From Clostridia bacterium (lineage in GTDB: Bacteria > Bacillota > Clostridia > Christensenellales > Pumilibacteraceae): a stretch of DNA of 64,000 nt. The notes beneath the pieces were generated by a model. It was not told where the DNA came from and made no database searches. It worked only from the letters and a program-made list of their open reading frames with translations. The stretch covers positions 105,015 to 169,014 of the forward strand of contig JAAWDP010000019.1 of NCBI GenBank assembly GCA_022793815.1, written 5' to 3'. Below, in pieces: positions 1-8,961 of this stretch. A program made the position numbers and the translations under genes. Positions within the stretch are counted from its first letter, which is position 1, and each line of letters begins with the position of its first letter.

Positions 1-280
1 TCATCATGAACATGGAAGGCGTGGAACAAAGCCCGGCAGCGAAAACTTCGCAGCCCGCTTTTTTCAGAGCGTTTTCCGCCGCAAGCGCAATCCTCTCTCC
101 GCTGAGCCTGCTGTCGCGACCGAGCGCGATTTTGAGCATACCCCCTTTCCCCGTTTTTTCTTTAAGAAAGTATGCGAACGCGCCGACCGCCGCTTCCACG
201 GCTTCGTCCGTGAGCACGTTGTTTTCTCCGAGCGCGATACCTCTTAAATCCGTTCCGCTTTTCAGTGCGCTTATATCCAT
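1..280 (-). CDS. Phosphomannomutase/phosphoglucomutase, N-terminal part (runs off left edge)
   Basis: Only the first 93 codons are inside the window. The translation begins MDISALKSGTDLRGIALGE and contains the family's early phosphohexomutase features: the substrate-entry stretch TDLRGIA, and IALGRDSRLSG, the conserved region shortly before the phosphoserine loop. The family interconverts hexose 1- and 6-phosphates through a phosphoserine. A GGAG lies 6 nt before the ATG at 280, and a good promoter sits upstream. The catalytic serine loop should lie just beyond the visible end (the last residues seen are CSTPSMFMM), so activity cannot be judged. Which sugar it prefers cannot be told from this fragment. 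Confidence 0.85.
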   Translation of the reverse strand, partial: MDISALKSGTDLRGIALGENNVLTDEAVEAAVGAFAYFLKEKTGKGGMLKIALGRDSRLSGERIALAAENALKKAGCEVFAAGLCSTPSMFMM

Positions 281-327
281 TTGACTCTCCGCTATCCGTG
301 TCGGGATAAAATTTTTCCTACCGTTTT

Positions 328-356
328 ATTATATCATTATAAAAAAAATTTGTAAA
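328..356 (-). promoter_or_regulatory. Promoter of the phosphohexomutase gene
   Basis: On the minus strand TTTACA (351-356) is followed after 17 bp by a perfect TATAAT (328-333). The spacer is very T/A rich. The start codon follows about 45 bp downstream. Confidence 0.6.
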
Positions 357-459
357 GAAAAATATGCGGTCAAAATACGTACAATTATGTTATTGCGGTA
401 TGAAACGGGTGCGGCGCGTCGATAATACGTGCAAATAAAAAAATCGGAGGTCACGGAGT

Positions 460-1158
460 ATGTCGGTAAATTACTGCGTGGGAAATATAGGAATCAAACG
501 GCGTTTTTTCAACGAAAAAAAAGAGGGCGCTATTGTCGCGGACTGCGACGACTCGCTGGGATGGTTTTCGCTGTCGGGCGAGCTGTACTGCATTGTCGCG
601 CCGCCGCCGTTCGCAAACATGAGCGTCAAAAGTTTCATACGCTATAAGCGCGCGCTGCTCGGCGCCGGCAGAGCCATGAGCGACGCGGAAATAAAGTACG
701 TACTCGGTCAAGTCGGTCTTAAAGTGCGACTCTCCCGCAAAGTCGGCTCGCTGAGCGCGGTGCTTTTCAGACACCTCACTCTCGCCGCAAAATGGAATCC
801 GACCGTGGGTTCGGTTTACGTGAATCTCGACGCGCTGTCGGGCGGAGCGCTCAACCGCCGCCGAGTGAAAGCCTTATGTTCCGCGCTGGAAGAAAAGTTC
901 GAGGTTTACGTTGCCGTGTCCGACAGCAGACTGATTCCGAAAAACGCGCGGATACTGGACTTTTCCGCAGAGAAAACCGAGCAGATAAAAAAACCGCGTC
1001 CGCAGAAAAGCGTGGCGGTTTCCAAAAAGTTTTTACAGGAATTTTTGAAGCGCAGACCTTATTTTTCCAAGTTCGTCAAAGACGCCAAAAAGCCCGTGCG
1101 CATTTTCGACGGAAAGACATTCAAGCGATCCGCTCGCACGTCCCCGCCCGCACGGTAA
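460..1158 (+). CDS. Hypothetical protein, resembles a degenerate ABC-type ATPase
   Basis: A 232-aa protein with a GGAGG ribosome-binding site about 8 nt before the ATG. I do not recognise a characterised family. The order of motifs is reminiscent of an ABC ATPase that has lost its catalytic motifs: SVKSFIRYKRALLGAG resembles the segment after the Q-loop, RKVGSLSAVLFRHLTLAAKW sits where LSGGQ and the following helix would be, and VYVNLDALSGG where Walker B and the D-loop would be, followed by a strand ending in AVSDS like the H-loop region. No Walker A lysine loop is present. The C-terminal 60 residues are basic. It is the only plus-strand gene in the first 26 kb and its 3' end overlaps the 3' end of recF by 38 bp (convergent). 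Confidence 0.6.
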   Translation: MSVNYCVGNIGIKRRFFNEKKEGAIVADCDDSLGWFSLSGELYCIVAPPPFANMSVKSFIRYKRALLGAGRAMSDAEIKYVLGQVGLKVRLSRKVGSLSAVLFRHLTLAAKWNPTVGSVYVNLDALSGGALNRRRVKALCSALEEKFEVYVAVSDSRLIPKNARILDFSAEKTEQIKKPRPQKSVAVSKKFLQEFLKRRPYFSKFVKDAKKPVRIFDGKTFKRSARTSPPAR

Positions 1159-2209
1159 AACGGCGCACGTTTTCGCCGTCCGACAGTTCGTCCAGTTCGG
1201 TGCAGGTTATTACCGTCTGATAGCCTTTTATCACTTCGAGCAGTCTTTTTCTGCGCACGGCGTCGAGTTCGCTCATAACGTCGTCGAGAAGCAGCACGGG
1301 ACGCTCGCCCGTGTATGCCGTCATGAGTTCGAGCAGCGCAAGCCTGAGCGTGAGCGCAGCGGTTCTCTGCTGACCCTGCGAGCCGTATGTGCGTATGTCC
1401 GCGCCGCCACCCTCTATTTTCAAATCGTCCTTATGCGGTCCGCTGTGCGTAAAACCCGTGCGCAAATCGGCATCCCTGCTTTCGCGCAGACTTTTCATAA
1501 GATTTTCTTGGATTTGTTCGACGCCGTACCCGTCCGCACCTTCGTAAACGAGAGCGAAATCCTCCGCTCCGTCCGTCAAAAAGGCATGGACTTTTTTTGC
1601 GTCGGGCAGCAGTTTTTCCACGAAACCGCGGCGCGACTTGACTATGCCGGCTCCCTCGGCGGCAAGCTGCATGTCCCATACGTCGAGCGCGGTCTTATCG
1701 AGCCTCGGATTTTTCAGCAGGCGGTTGCGCTGGGCAAGAACCTTGTTGTAGCGGTTTAATCGGTAAAAATAGTTTTTGGAAAGCTGGCAGAGCGCAATGT
1801 CCAAAAAGCGGCGGCGCTCGCTCGGGGACTCTTTTACCGTTTTGATTTCTTCGGGCGAAAACAGCACGCAAAGCAGCATACCCATGAGTTCTCCGAGCCG
1901 AGTGAGAGGCATTCCGTTTACCGACACGCATTTGTTCGATGTTTTGCCGAGCACCGTTTCCACCCTGTCCTCGCCGTATTTTTTTTCTATGTCCACGGCG
2001 ACGAACGCGCGTTCGCAGTCCCAGCGAATAAGCTCTCGGTCGCGCGGCGTGCGCATGCTTTTGCCGACGCTTGCCAGATAAAGCGCTTCGAGCAGGTTGG
2101 TTTTGCCCTGCGCGTTTCTGCCCTCGAACACGTTGATTCCCTCTCCGAGTTCCACCGCCGCGTCGCGCCAGTTTCTGAAATCTTTAAGCTGTACTTTTTT
2201 TATAATCAT
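1121..2209 (-). CDS. recF: DNA replication and repair protein RecF
   Basis: 362 aa, the normal length for RecF. It is an SMC-like ATPase that binds gapped DNA and, with RecO and RecR, loads RecA. Walker A GRNAQGKT is at residues 30-37, the family signature YGSQGQQRTAALTLRLAL lies near residue 285, and Walker B VLLLDDVMSELD near residue 305. The gene starts 4 bp after the stop of the large membrane protein and has no clear Shine-Dalgarno of its own, suggesting translational coupling. RecF normally sits in the dnaA-dnaN-recF-gyrB neighbourhood. Here it follows an unrelated membrane protein, so the usual context is broken. Confidence 0.95.
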   Translation of the reverse strand: MIIKKVQLKDFRNWRDAAVELGEGINVFEGRNAQGKTNLLEALYLASVGKSMRTPRDRELIRWDCERAFVAVDIEKKYGEDRVETVLGKTSNKCVSVNGMPLTRLGELMGMLLCVLFSPEEIKTVKESPSERRRFLDIALCQLSKNYFYRLNRYNKVLAQRNRLLKNPRLDKTALDVWDMQLAAEGAGIVKSRRGFVEKLLPDAKKVHAFLTDGAEDFALVYEGADGYGVEQIQENLMKSLRESRDADLRTGFTHSGPHKDDLKIEGGGADIRTYGSQGQQRTAALTLRLALLELMTAYTGERPVLLLDDVMSELDAVRRKRLLEVIKGYQTVITCTELDELSDGENVRRFTVRAGTCERIA

Positions 2210-2213
2210 ATTA

Positions 2214-5200
2214 TTATGCGGCTGTAACGTCGAACTTGGTTTTTATCGAGCCGACCGCACCCGCGGTTTCGCTGTCGACAAACGTCGCGCTTTCGTATTC
2301 GCCGAGCACATCGAGCGAGTCTTCGAGCACGCTGTTCATGCTTTCCGCATCGAGTTTAGTCATTGCGAACAGCACTTTCTGAGCCGCCGACGAAAGGTTG
2401 TTTATGCGCATTGCGTTTGTTTTGTCACTCATGTCGATGTAGACGGTGACATACATTTCCGCGGGCATAAACGCGCTTACAAGGTTGCTTTCCCCTGCGC
2501 TCGTAAGGCGCGCGAAGTCTACGCTTACGACCAATCTGATATAATCGTGAGCGGAGTTTGCGCTAACCCCCATTGCCGCGAGTTCTTCGTAATATCCGGC
2601 TGCTTTCGCGTTGCCGCGGTTAATAATCGTGAGCTCTTTGAGTACGGCGTTTTTGTCCGCGAACCGCTCGTAAAGATAGCCGGCGAAACGGTTATCCGCC
2701 ATTTGCCCCTCGAAACCGTCTGCCCCGACGGAGTAATTTTCGAACGACGCCTCTATCCCCTCGCTCGTGGAAAAATCGACGGGTACCGCCGCATTGCCGA
2801 CAATGTCGCTTTCGTCGAAATTGTTTGCGCCGTCGCCCTTGTACAGCCCCTGCACGGCGGCTTTGACGTTGGCTATGACTTCGGCTTCATTGCTTCCGAA
2901 GTCGGGGTTCTGCGTATCCAGCCCCGTTGCTTTTGCGAGGAAGGAATAGAAATCCGTTATGAGAATTCCGCCGTCGGTAAACTCGAAACCGTCGCCGCCG
3001 AGCGAAGATTTCATGGTTTCGAAACTGTCGTATATAATCCTGCCGAGGTCCTTTTCCATTGCGGCGATGTCGAGAGAGCCGCCGCCGAGATGAGCAATCA
3101 TCTTATTCAGAGTTTCCAGCTGCGCGCCGTTCATTTCGTTTACGGTAATGTCGGTCGCATAATAAGAGTTTCCTTCCGAGTCCGTAAGCGGCGTATCGAG
3201 TCGGCACAGAGCGACAACGTATATCTTCCGCACGGGAATGACGGACGCCATATCGCCGCCGAGAGCGTCGGTGAGTTTGAGTTCGATTGCGAGTTTGACG
3301 AAGTAGCCGTCGCCGTCGCGTCCTATCTTAATGCCCTTAATGCCGGCGCTCGAACCGAAGGACTCACCGTTCATTTTTTCGGCGAACACGTGCGCGAGTT
3401 CGGCGTCGGTTATCTTGGGACGGAGCTCGCTCGCATCGCGGCCGTCGGATTTGAGCCGCTGCAAATCGAAGTTGGCTCCGTCGAAGTTCGCGAAATCCAC
3501 CACGGAGAATATGTCGTCGAACGTGTTTACGGGCGTATTTGCCGTTATATAATATTTGTCCTTTATTTCAGCCATGAACGAGTCGTAATTCTGCGCCGCC
3601 TCGTCTATGCCGAGCGTATTTTGCAGATAGTCCTGTTCGTCGCTTGTCGTGAGCGAAGAAAGCACGTTTCTTATTTCGCCGCCGCTTACGACTTTGTCTC
3701 CGCCGTCGGTTTTAAACAGCAAGTCGCTCATTATTTCGAATACGTCGGGCAAAATCATTTTGGACTGTGTAAGGCGCAGTCCGCCGAGCATTTCGTACAT
3801 ACGGGCGAGCATTTCGCGCAGAGGCGCGGCTATTTTTGCGGCTATTTCGTCGACGTCGAGCGCGCCTGCCACTCTGCCTATGACTTCGAGCATGCGCTGT
3901 GTTTTTTCGGCGGTGGAATCGTTATAGCGTATCTCCGTCTTTACGTATTCGTTTTCGAGCGAGCCGCGCGTTACGTCAACATTGACGGAAAGCATGATTT
4001 TATCCGGAACAAACGCGGACACAACCGAGCCGAGCGGATTGCCTTCGAGCGAGGAAAGCAGTCCGTTCATCGACGCGCTTACTCCGAGTTCGATAAACTG
4101 TCTGCCGTCCTTTTCGCGCAGAATCACCTGCTGCACCTGCAAACCGTATGCCGCGGCGTCGAAATCGCCGAGCACGCTTGTCAGCGTTTCGGAAATAATC
4201 GCGCCCATCATGCGGTCGTTTACGTTCACCACGATGTCCGCGGCGTCCTTGCCGAGCAAATCTTTCATTCTCTCGCCGTCGATAAGCTTCATCAGTTCGA
4301 CTTTCTTGTCGCTTGTGCCTATGCCGAAGAGCGCCATGAAATCCGAAAATTCTATATCGTCGTCGGTGCCGCTTATGCCGTCCTCGCCATCGAGGTCGAT
4401 AAGATATTTTTCCGATAATTCGTTCAAAAACGCCTGTTTGTAATCGACGAGGTTATCCTTATCCAAACGCGCGGGCGCATAAACGGTTTTGTATTCGGGG
4501 TTGTAGCCCTCTTCGCCCTCTTCGGCTTTATATTGGTCGTTGTGCGTGGAACCGGAATCAATCGCGTTTTCGTAATCGGTAGTCAGCATTCCCGACAGCG
4601 TGCCGAGGATGTCGCTGCCCGTAAGCGGCTGCTGTCCCTGCTCGGGCGGCAGCGCTATGCTTGCTATCGTTTCGAACGGGTCGACTTTAAGTACGCCCTC
4701 GCCCGTACTGCCGAGGTCGGCGTATCCGATGTACTGCTCGACAAACGGGCGGACTTTCTCGGCGACGAGCGCGTCCAGTTTCGATTTGATGCTTTCGCCT
4801 GCGCCGCCGGCAAAATTCATTATTCCGTCGGCAAGGGCAAACGCTTTATCCGCTTTTTCTTCGTTATCGATGCGGTTGATTCTTATGCCTGTTTCTATCG
4901 CCGCATCCAGTCCCGTTTCCAGCGTAATATACACGTCGTTCGGGATAATGAGTTTTACGGCAAAATGCGCCGCGCCCGCGCCGTACTTTTCGAGTACGGG
5001 TTTGACCGCGCCTGCGAGGTCTATTTTAACGGTGAAAGCCAGCGTGGAAACTTCTTTCATTTCCTTGCCGATTTCGCCGTTTTCGTCGGTTACGTTTACG
5101 TCGGCAAGCTTTTTGCCGAATATTATCTGTTTAAGCGATACGTACCGTGAAACGTCGTCTATGCCGTACTGACCGAGCATGGAGGAAATATTCTCGTTAT

Positions 5201-5867
5201 CGGCAAGTATTTTTCCGAGCAGAGCGTCGGCAAACGCCGCAAGTCCCCTGTCTTTGATATTCAGCAAATACTGCTCGTGACGGCTTTCGTCGTAATTTTT
5301 CAAAGCCGTCAAATCCACGTTTTCCGGGGTGAACAGCGCGGCAATGTATTTCATAATCGCATCGCTTTCCCCTTCGCCCGATTCTCCGTCGTCCGATACG
5401 GGGGGCTCGTCGGTGTCCGACGCGGTTTGCTTTGCCGAAGAACTGCTTTCGCCGCCGATAAGTTCGTATATCGTATCGACGCTTATATCCGCATTCTCAT
5501 TGAGGAACACGGCTTTTTTCAAGTCGCCGTAGAAAGCTTCGAGGTCGCTTTCGGTATAGCCGTTTGTGACGATTTTGCTTTCCTTAGGCGAGTACAGACC
5601 GCCTATTACGGAAAAACATTCGGAAAGAGACATGTCGAAATTGGCTCTGGTGAATCTGTCGCCGAGATACCAGCCCGCGCCCGCACCCGCAATCAGAATT
5701 ACGGCAAGAGTGACGGCAAACGTGATAAGACAGCTGCAACAACAGCTCTTCTTTTTTTTCTTTCCGTGTTTTCCGCTTTTGTCATTTTTCGGCGAATCGG
5801 TTCTACCCTGCTCTCTGCGGGTTTTTCTCGATTCTTTTTCGTCAAGCAAGACACGTCTTTCGCCCAT
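2214..5867 (-). CDS. Large membrane-anchored repeat protein, function unknown
   Basis: 1217 aa when started at the ATG with GGAGGTAAC immediately upstream; an upstream in-frame extension exists but has no ribosome-binding site. A charged cytoplasmic N-terminus with a lysine run leads into CCCSC and a transmembrane helix at about residues 43-67, so more than 1100 residues should be extracytoplasmic. The outer part repeats a module about four times: a stretch ending in P followed by strands such as DVYITLETG, KIMLSVNVDV, KIYVVALCRL and EMYVTVYIDM, then a helix rich in L, A and M. An acidic serine-rich spacer follows the first module. There are no cysteines or obvious catalytic motifs outside. 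It heads the transcript that includes recF and has its own promoter. I can assign no function. Confidence 0.75.
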   Translation of the reverse strand: MGERRVLLDEKESRKTRREQGRTDSPKNDKSGKHGKKKKKSCCCSCLITFAVTLAVILIAGAGAGWYLGDRFTRANFDMSLSECFSVIGGLYSPKESKIVTNGYTESDLEAFYGDLKKAVFLNENADISVDTIYELIGGESSSSAKQTASDTDEPPVSDDGESGEGESDAIMKYIAALFTPENVDLTALKNYDESRHEQYLLNIKDRGLAAFADALLGKILADNENISSMLGQYGIDDVSRYVSLKQIIFGKKLADVNVTDENGEIGKEMKEVSTLAFTVKIDLAGAVKPVLEKYGAGAAHFAVKLIIPNDVYITLETGLDAAIETGIRINRIDNEEKADKAFALADGIMNFAGGAGESIKSKLDALVAEKVRPFVEQYIGYADLGSTGEGVLKVDPFETIASIALPPEQGQQPLTGSDILGTLSGMLTTDYENAIDSGSTHNDQYKAEEGEEGYNPEYKTVYAPARLDKDNLVDYKQAFLNELSEKYLIDLDGEDGISGTDDDIEFSDFMALFGIGTSDKKVELMKLIDGERMKDLLGKDAADIVVNVNDRMMGAIISETLTSVLGDFDAAAYGLQVQQVILREKDGRQFIELGVSASMNGLLSSLEGNPLGSVVSAFVPDKIMLSVNVDVTRGSLENEYVKTEIRYNDSTAEKTQRMLEVIGRVAGALDVDEIAAKIAAPLREMLARMYEMLGGLRLTQSKMILPDVFEIMSDLLFKTDGGDKVVSGGEIRNVLSSLTTSDEQDYLQNTLGIDEAAQNYDSFMAEIKDKYYITANTPVNTFDDIFSVVDFANFDGANFDLQRLKSDGRDASELRPKITDAELAHVFAEKMNGESFGSSAGIKGIKIGRDGDGYFVKLAIELKLTDALGGDMASVIPVRKIYVVALCRLDTPLTDSEGNSYYATDITVNEMNGAQLETLNKMIAHLGGGSLDIAAMEKDLGRIIYDSFETMKSSLGGDGFEFTDGGILITDFYSFLAKATGLDTQNPDFGSNEAEVIANVKAAVQGLYKGDGANNFDESDIVGNAAVPVDFSTSEGIEASFENYSVGADGFEGQMADNRFAGYLYERFADKNAVLKELTIINRGNAKAAGYYEELAAMGVSANSAHDYIRLVVSVDFARLTSAGESNLVSAFMPAEMYVTVYIDMSDKTNAMRINNLSSAAQKVLFAMTKLDAESMNSVLEDSLDVLGEYESATFVDSETAGAVGSIKTKFDVTAA

Positions 5868-5911
5868 AGTTACCTCCACGCTTATAGAAAGCGACAGTTC
5901 TTTCACAATAT

Positions 5912-5940
5912 ATTTTACAAGGAAAATGCACAAATGTCAA
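5912..5940 (-). promoter_or_regulatory. Promoter for the repeat protein-recF transcript
   Basis: Minus-strand TTGACA (5935-5940), 17-bp spacer, TAAAAT (5912-5917). It lies between the ligD stop and the start of the 1217-aa gene. Confidence 0.65.
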
Positions 5941-5972
5941 CATCAGCGGCGAATCGTAATACAATTCTAATC

Positions 5973-7796
5973 TTATTCTAATGTTCCGCCATGCGGGGTT
6001 ATTCCCTGTTTTACCGAAAAAAACTCCGCCCACGGGTCGCGTTTGCCGAGCGCCGCGAGCGCCTGCTTCATCCCGACGGAATCGGGCGCGGCGTTTGCGA
6101 TATCCGACCAATCCACGGGCGCGGACACGGGCAGGGCTTTGCGCGCGCGAAGAGAGTACGGCGCAACAAACGTCGCTCCGCGTCCTACGCGCAGAAAGTC
6201 GATGAACAGCCGACCTTTCCTCTCGCTCTTGCGAATGTTCGACGTGTATTTTTTCGGGTATTTTTCCGACAGATACTGCGCCACTTTTCGGCTGAATCCG
6301 CTTGCAAAGTCATACGGCGCCGCAGGGGAAAGCGGTACGAGAATATGATAGCCCTTGCCGCCGCTGGTCTTGACAAAAGATTTCAGTCCCAGCGTATCCA
6401 GCGTTTCTTTCAAATCCAGCGCACCCTCGACCGCGCGCCCGAAAGGCAGACCCTCGTCGGGGTCGAGGTCGAACGCAAGCATGTCCGCCACGTCCGCGTT
6501 TTCCGCCCGTCCGCACGGAATGTGGAATTCGACGCTGCCGTACTGCACCTGGTTCACAAGCGAAAAAACATCGCTTACGGCGATATACTTTTCGTCCTTG
6601 TTCTTCGGAGTGATGCCCTCTTCTTTTTCGGCTGACGGGTGTTTTTTGAAAAAAATTTCGCCGCCGACCTGTCGGCATCTTATTACCGCGAGCGCGCGCC
6701 GAGAAAGAAAAGGAAGTATTTTTCCGGACACCGCGGCGTAGTAATTTGCTATGTCGGACTTACTGGCGCCCATATCCTTTTCTATGATTCTGTCGGGATT
6801 GGTGAGCGTTTTTTTCACGTATGCGGCGACGGCTTGCATGCCGCCTTTTCCGTCCGCCGCCGAGGCGGAAAACGGCGCATGCGCTTCGCGGAGAAGCACG
6901 TCTTTTGCCGCCTTGTCGGTGCGCAGGCCTTTATACGACGGCTGTCTTAGCCTGTGCGACGGCGTTATTTCGGCATATTCCACTTCGGCGGCGAAGTTTC
7001 CGCACACAAACGTGACTTTTTCGCCTTTCGGCGACGGAAGATTTTCGCATGCGGGTTTATCGCAGATATGTCCTGCGAAAACGCGCGCGAGCCGCTCTCT
7101 TTCCCTGTCGTCTATGCCGCTGCCTACCTTGCCGACGTACACGTATTTTTCGCCGTCGAATGCGGCGAGATAAAGATTGCGTATGCCTGTTTCGCGCTGT
7201 TTTTCGCCGTAGGCGACCACCGAAAATTCGCGGCGCTTGCGGCACTTGACTTTGACCCAGTTTTCGTTATGACCCGATTCGTAAGGCGAATCGAGGCGTT
7301 TTGCGACAATGCCTTCGATACCCTTTTCGGCGGCTGCCGACATGACTTCCATGCCGTTTTTCGCTTCGAATCCGCGGCTTTCAATCAGCGGCGGTTCGGC
7401 TTTTTTCAATACCTTTGACAGAATTTCGCGCCGCTCGTTCAAAGGCTTCCGCCTTAAATCGACGCCGTTTTTTTCGAGAATATCGAATGCGGCGAAACAC
7501 AGACGGCTGCCGTCCGACAGCCGTGAAAAGTCAGTCACGCCGTCGTTTCCGAACGCGGCTATCTCTCCGTCGAGAACTACTTTTTCGGATATTCCGCATT
7601 TTTCCAAGCCGCTTTTCAAAGCCGCGAACCGCCTGCCGAGGTCGCCGCCGCCGCGGCTTTCGATTTTTACGTCTTTGCCGCAAAAACTCACCGACGCGCG
7701 ATAGCCGTCGTACTTTATCTCGTACATCCACTCGCCGCCCTCGGGCAGTCTGTCGGCATTCACGGGAAACTGGAATCTTTCTTTTTGTGCTTTCAT
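5973..7796 (-). CDS. ligD: ATP-dependent DNA ligase/polymerase LigD (Lig-Pol form)
   Basis: 607 aa from the ATG at 7796; an in-frame GTG at 7814 would add six residues, and neither start has a good ribosome-binding site. The N-terminal half is an ATP-dependent ligase with nucleotidyl-lysine motif KYDGYR (lysine about residue 28), DGEIAAF, EGIVAKR and VKVKCRKR. The C-terminal half is the archaeo-eukaryotic primase-like polymerase domain with the DxD motif AFDLDPDEG and SGGKGYHILVPL. No phosphoesterase domain is seen, so the order Lig-Pol matches the Bacillus type. LigD seals double-strand breaks with Ku in non-homologous end joining, but no Ku gene is present in this window. A terminator lies just upstream. 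Confidence 0.92.
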   Translation of the reverse strand: MKAQKERFQFPVNADRLPEGGEWMYEIKYDGYRASVSFCGKDVKIESRGGGDLGRRFAALKSGLEKCGISEKVVLDGEIAAFGNDGVTDFSRLSDGSRLCFAAFDILEKNGVDLRRKPLNERREILSKVLKKAEPPLIESRGFEAKNGMEVMSAAAEKGIEGIVAKRLDSPYESGHNENWVKVKCRKRREFSVVAYGEKQRETGIRNLYLAAFDGEKYVYVGKVGSGIDDRERERLARVFAGHICDKPACENLPSPKGEKVTFVCGNFAAEVEYAEITPSHRLRQPSYKGLRTDKAAKDVLLREAHAPFSASAADGKGGMQAVAAYVKKTLTNPDRIIEKDMGASKSDIANYYAAVSGKILPFLSRRALAVIRCRQVGGEIFFKKHPSAEKEEGITPKNKDEKYIAVSDVFSLVNQVQYGSVEFHIPCGRAENADVADMLAFDLDPDEGLPFGRAVEGALDLKETLDTLGLKSFVKTSGGKGYHILVPLSPAAPYDFASGFSRKVAQYLSEKYPKKYTSNIRKSERKGRLFIDFLRVGRGATFVAPYSLRARKALPVSAPVDWSDIANAAPDSVGMKQALAALGKRDPWAEFFSVKQGITPHGGTLE

Positions 7797-7822
7797 GGCG
7801 TAAATTATCGACACTCGCTCAT

Positions 7823-7851
7823 AAAAAAATTCCGACCGTTAAAAGTCGGAA
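7823..7851 (-). terminator. Terminator after the AAA+ ATPase gene
   Basis: Stem TTCCGAC/GTCGGAA with an 8-nt loop, followed on the minus strand by seven T. It separates the fabZ-AAA transcript from ligD. Confidence 0.75.
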
Positions 7852-7878
7852 AGTTTTTCGGTGTCGTGTTTTACGCGC

Positions 7879-8925
7879 CTAAACCGCGCGTTCGAGCACC
7901 AGTCTTTGAAGCTCCGCGTTTATGTCGAGCGGTTCGGTCAAAAGTCCCGCGTCGCGTTCGGCAAGCAGATTCTTTATTTCTTCGGCTATCCAATTAAGGT
8001 CGCGCCCCGAAAATCCGCGCGAATTTTCCGCAGCCCGTTCCAAATCGAGCGCGGCGAAATCCCGAGCGCTTATCTTGCCGCGCAGTTTTAGCTCCATGAG
8101 CTTTTGACGTTCTGGCTCGGACGGAAGCGGCACGTTTATGCTGTTGCGGAAACGCGACAGCACCGCGGGGTCGATATTTTCTTTGAGGTTGGTGGACGCG
8201 AGTATGACCAGCGAGGAATTGTCCGTATCGAATCCGTCCATCTGGCGTATGAGCGTCGGCACGGCTTCGTCGGCGGTCTTGCTGTCGCCGCCGCGTCTGC
8301 CCGCTATCGCGTCGAACTCGTCGAGAAACAGCACTGCGGGGCAGCCGTTCTTTTTTATGAGAGCGCGGGCGGACGCAAACATTTTGTCTATGTTTTTGCC
8401 CGTCTTGCCGATATAACTGTCCACCAGCGAATTGGTGTCCACGGGAATGAACGGCACCGCCAGCATATTTGCGGCGGCTTTCGCAAACGTGGTCTTGCCC
8501 GTGCCCGGCGGACCTTCCAGCAGAATGTTGCCGCCCGGACGCAGTTTATATTTCTTGTAGACTTCGGGATTTTTAAGCGGATTTATAAGTATTCTTTTAA
8601 GCGACTGTTTTGCGCTTTCCAGCCCTATTATATCGTCGAAAGTTATTTTTTCGTTGGGCGCCGCGGAAGAGGAAACACCGTTTTCCGCCGATACCGCGCT
8701 TTGCTCGCTGCCGAGCTCTTCCACGGCGTCGATAAGGCGGCGCACACGTTTTAAGTGCGCCTTTTTCTGTTCGCCCTCGCTGATGTCCGCAAGACGTTTG
8801 AGCGATTCGGCGGCTTTGAGCAGGTTTTTCCGCGCCTCGATTATATCGCCGCGCTCCCTTGCCGCCATGCCTACGGACATGTATTTATCGAAACTGTCGT
8901 ACAGATAAGCTCTCGATTGGGACAT
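7879..8925 (-). CDS. AAA+ ATPase of the Vps4/spastin-like type with MIT-like N-terminal helices
   Basis: 348 aa. The C-terminal two thirds is a classic AAA module: Walker A GPPGTGKT (138-145), Walker B AVLFLDEFDA (about 197-206), sensor-1 ILASTN, arginine-finger region SRFRNS, and a C-terminal lid with GFSGRDLNWIAEEI. The first 75 residues look like three amphipathic helices (YDSFDKYMSVGMAARERGDI, EARKNLLKAAESLKRLAD, and KAHLKRVRRLIDAVEEL), the layout of the MIT domain of Vps4 and katanin. A Ser/Ala-rich linker joins the two halves. Such ATPases unfold or disassemble protein polymers. It follows fabZ by 36 bp with GGAGTG ahead of the ATG. The MIT comparison is my inference from pattern; the AAA assignment is firm. 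Confidence 0.85.
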   Translation of the reverse strand: MSQSRAYLYDSFDKYMSVGMAARERGDIIEARKNLLKAAESLKRLADISEGEQKKAHLKRVRRLIDAVEELGSEQSAVSAENGVSSSAAPNEKITFDDIIGLESAKQSLKRILINPLKNPEVYKKYKLRPGGNILLEGPPGTGKTTFAKAAANMLAVPFIPVDTNSLVDSYIGKTGKNIDKMFASARALIKKNGCPAVLFLDEFDAIAGRRGGDSKTADEAVPTLIRQMDGFDTDNSSLVILASTNLKENIDPAVLSRFRNSINVPLPSEPERQKLMELKLRGKISARDFAALDLERAAENSRGFSGRDLNWIAEEIKNLLAERDAGLLTEPLDINAELQRLVLERAV

Positions 8926-8961
8926 TTTTCACTCCTTCCTATACCGAAAATAAACTCCCTA

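Noticed and set aside
2097..4418. Long plus-strand open frame of 773 codons
   Set aside because: Antisense to the 1217-aa gene, no ribosome-binding site, low-complexity composition (rich in V, R, F, H, E) that comes from mirrored codon bias.
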